Notes under the pieces: model-generated
What the model was told of the DNA's origin: nothing
Seen by the model: only the letters and a program-made list of their open reading frames with translations
The model's database searches: none
Translations under genes and position numbers: made by a program
Shown: in pieces, positions 61,678 through 64,000 of the stretch
Position numbering within the stretch: the first letter of the stretch is position 1
How the letters are laid out: each line of letters opens with the position of its first letter
From: Rotaria sp. Silwood1
Lineage: Eukaryota; Rotifera; Eurotatoria; Philodinida; Philodinidae
Length of the DNA stretch: 64,000 bases
Direction: 5' to 3'
NCBI GenBank assembly: GCA_905250075.1
Contig: CAJNOP010000027.1
Coordinates: forward strand, 1 to 64,000

Positions 61678-62534
61678 ATGTCTTCAAATGAACAACAAAC
61701 TTCAAATGATGATGATTCAACTGAAGCAATGTACAAAAAAAAACAATAGTTTTGTTTTGTTTCTTTATCTTGATTTCGATATAGAGAACAAAAAAATTTT
61801 CAAGCACGTCCTGAAACATACAATGGTGCTGATCGTGATCTTTATTGTTGGACACAAACAATTAATGATATTGATGTTCGAGTTAAAGTAAAATATTCTT
61901 TAAATAAAATTTTATATGATTTCAATAAATTATTTATCTAGATTCCAAAACATATAAAAAAAGGCAAAGATATTAAAGTTAATCTAACTAAACAACATAT
62001 AAAAATTGATATAATCGAATCAAATGAAATAAAAACATTAATTGATAGTGATTTACCATGGACAATACGAGCTGAAGATTCAACATGGAGTTTAGTACCT
62101 GGAGAATATATTCATGTAAACAAATAGAATTCTTATTTGAATATATATTAGATTTCTATATATATATATATTAGATTTCAATGGAAAAATCAATGGAACG
62201 GTGGTGGGAAAATTTTTTAATTAATGAAAAAAAAATCAATCTTAAACATATTCAACCTGAAAAATCTATGGAAAATTTAAGTCAAGAAGAACAAATGAAA
62301 ATTCATCAAATGATGTATGATCAAAGACAAAAAGCTATGGGTTTACCTACATCAGAAGAACAAGTACAAATTTTTCAAATTCATTTTTTTGTTTTGTTCA
62401 TGAAATTCCGAAATTTTATTATCTTATAGAAATATCAAGAAATAATGAAACAAGCATGGAATGCTGAAGGATCACCTTTTAAAGGACAACCTTATGATCC
62501 ATCAATAGCTCAATCGATTCGGAAATCTGAATAA
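61678..62534 (+). CDS. NUDC: NudC-family protein (CS domain, HSP90 cochaperone-like)
   Basis: Five exons give about 205 residues. After a short polar N-terminus (MSSNEQQTSNDDDSTEA) comes the CS/NudC domain: DLYCWTQTINDIDVRVKIP, KGKDIKVNL, IKIDI, DLPWTIRAEDSTWSL and MERWWENFL. The conserved NudC tail follows (MMYDQRQKAMGLPTSEEQK). This tail motif separates it from the p23/SGT1 relatives and points to NUDC itself, though it lacks the long N-terminal coiled coil of animal NUDC (about 330 residues). The end (GSPFKGQPYDPSIAQSIRKSE) is not conserved. NudC proteins act with HSP90 and dynein regulators in the cytoplasm. BMS1 starts 51 bases after the TAA, same strand. Confidence 0.85.
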
Positions 62535-62585
62535 TTCAAATGTTGTTTTTTTTTTTCTTTGTTTTCTATTTTAATTTTATTTTAG
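62535..62585 (+). promoter_or_regulatory. 51-base spacer with acceptor abutting the BMS1 start
   Basis: Consists almost wholly of a T-rich tract ending in TTTTAG at 62580-62585, directly followed by the BMS1 ATG. There is no AATAAA and no room for a separate promoter, the expected look of a trans-splice site between operon genes. Confidence 0.55.
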
Positions 62586-64000
62586 ATGGATGAAAAACAT
62601 AAACGTTTTAGAAAACAAACGACAGGTGTTAAAGCTGAACGACGAAAACAAAAGAAAAAACAAGAAGAAAATGATCAAACTAATACAAAATTATCATCAT
62701 CAACATTAGAAGAAGCTAAACGACGAAATCCAAAAGCATTTAGTATACAAAATCCAATTAAAGCTCAACAAGAATTTCGACGGTAATTTTAATATTTGTT
62801 TACAAAACTTAATAAAATTGTTGTTTTTGTTTTTTGATTTTAAATAGAACACAAGATCTTAAAGAAAAACGTATTCATCTACCAGAAGTTGATCGAACAC
62901 CACTTGAACCACCACCAGTTATTGTTGCACTTGTTGGTCCAGCTAAAGTTGGAAAAAGTTTATTAATGAAATGTTTAATTAAAAATTTTACAAGACAAAA
63001 ATTAACTGATATTCGTGGACCAGTTACTATTGTTTCAGGTTTATTTATTATAACAATAGAAAATTTTAGCAGACAACTCTATGTAGAAGTTATATATCAA
63101 TTCAGTTTAGACGATGAATTCTAATGCGCCACTGTCTTTCACTAGGAATACGTCTAAGTATAAAATATACGAGGAGAGAAGTTTCGTTTTCATAAATATG
63201 ATTTCTTTTTGGTTAAAATAATCTGAAGATTTCAAAAAAAAATCGTTTCCATGAATTTAAATTATAAACGATATTAGTTTTTAAGTTTTTTTTTTTTTTA
63301 CGAACATCGATTCGGTAAATATGGTAGATCATTTAATTACTCATCGTTTATCAATGGAATGATGAGTCATTAGATGCCATTGAAATGATGAACTGCTAAA
63401 AATTATAAGAAAGTTTGAATTTTAAACTCATTGAAACTTTGTAATGTCTTCAATGAGTTTTAAAAGTTATTTCAGAACGAATAAGATATTTTAGTTATTG
63501 GTAAATATGAAGATTTTATGAGTATTTCTTTGTTCAAATAAAGTATAGATGCTATTCATTGTTATTATTAATTCGATATACATCAAACAAGTATCCGCAA
63601 ACATAGCCTAGAAATAAAAAGATTCAATTAAGTCCGTGTTTTATCCATTGTGAGGATCAAAAAGGGCACGAGTCTCTTCGAAAATCGTGTTAACCATCTT
63701 GAAGTTTGTTGTTAATGAAAACATTTGAATAAAACATTGCCTTAAGCACATCGAACTAATTCATTTGAGTTTGAATTAATTTTTCAGTTTTCTTTCGATA
63801 TTGCACTTCACTGCATAATGTAATAGAGATCTTTTTTATTTCCTTATTGAAATCTAACGTTTTAAGCAAATTAACTTATCAAACTAAATATTTTCTTATT
63901 AATTTAGGACGAAAACGTCGTATTACATTTATTGAATGTCGTAATGATATTAATTCAATGATTGATGTAGCTAAAATAGCTGATCTAGTAACGTATTTTT
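62586..64000 (+). CDS. BMS1: Ribosome biogenesis GTPase BMS1, N-terminal part (runs off the window)
   Basis: Exons 62586-62782, 62848-63038 and 63908 to the edge cover about the first 160 residues of a protein normally over 1,100 long. It follows human BMS1: basic N-terminus (KHKRFRKQTTGVKAERRK), AKRRNPKAFSIQNPIKAQ, RTQDLKEKRIHLPEVDRTPLEPPP in pieces, the P-loop GPAKVGKSLL, CLIKNFTRQKLTDIRGPVTI, then KRRRITFIEC and INSMIDVAKIADLV, where the GTPase fold continues. BMS1 binds RCL1 and the U3 snoRNP in the nucleolus and is needed for 40S subunit maturation. The second intron (63039-63907) is 869 bases, far longer than its neighbours. An acceptor abuts the ATG. Confidence 0.95.
63039..63907. other. 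Long intron of BMS1 with small hairpins
   Basis: Splits a glycine codon (VSG|RKRR). It contains a hairpin with arms TTTAAACTCATTGAA (63421-63435) and TTCAATGAGTTTTAAA (63449-63464), and a weaker inverted pair at about 63340-63400. No coding content is seen. Confidence 0.6.

Overview
The window looks like nuclear DNA of a small invertebrate, most probably a bdelloid rotifer of the Rotaria type. This is an inference from four things: strongly AT-rich sequence, the standard genetic code, very short GT-AG introns (mostly about 45-80 bases) inside compact genes, and the relics present, notably a decayed tandem HEAT-repeat gene with xAATNEVI-like units of the kind common in bdelloids. Gene models were built by hand from six-frame reading, splice sites and remembered family alignments. 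Exon edges that keep frame and family alignment are good, but untranslated ends are not resolved.

Layout. 1-254: C-terminus of an unidentified protein. 699-3266 (+): divergent PKA-like AGC kinase with a long palindromic element in one intron. 3351-3554 (-): short broken reading frame. 4158-7165 (-): nine-exon FBXO16-like F-box gene, diverging from 7481-8083 (+), a NOPCHAP1-like gene. NOPCHAP1, TRAPPC13 (8186-11634) and SNU13 (11769-12271) lie head to tail with gaps of only 102 and 134 bases. A single-exon coiled-coil gene follows (13280-14032). 14.0-22.3 kb is a gene desert holding a roughly 0.6 kb inverted-repeat element and leading to an OTX homeobox gene (22290-23493). After another 3.7 kb without a gene comes RNF41/NRDP1 (27223-28636), then 6.5 kb with nothing firm, then protein kinase D (35156-41380) and a small basic protein (41887-42426). 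42.4-50.9 kb has no intact gene but contains a ruined HEAT-repeat gene and a second, weaker coding relic. 50941-52054 (+) is a type II membrane DUF3431-type protein, convergent with 52281-55679 (-), a protein with a DDE-transposase-like core and a C2H2 finger. A 6 kb gap (possible WSC-domain relic near 60 kb) precedes NUDC-like (61678-62534) and BMS1 (62586 to beyond the end), which are 51 bases apart.

Functional threads. The closely packed same-strand groups have a polypyrimidine-AG site just before the downstream ATG and no AATAAA between genes, as expected of polycistronic units resolved by spliced-leader trans-splicing. One group would join two box C/D snoRNP factors (NOPCHAP1, SNU13). 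The other joins an HSP90-cochaperone-like NudC protein to the ribosome-biogenesis GTPase BMS1. The most striking observation is in protein kinase D: two adjacent alternative versions of the exon for the end of the kinase domain, in the same phase and arranged so that only one can be used at a time.
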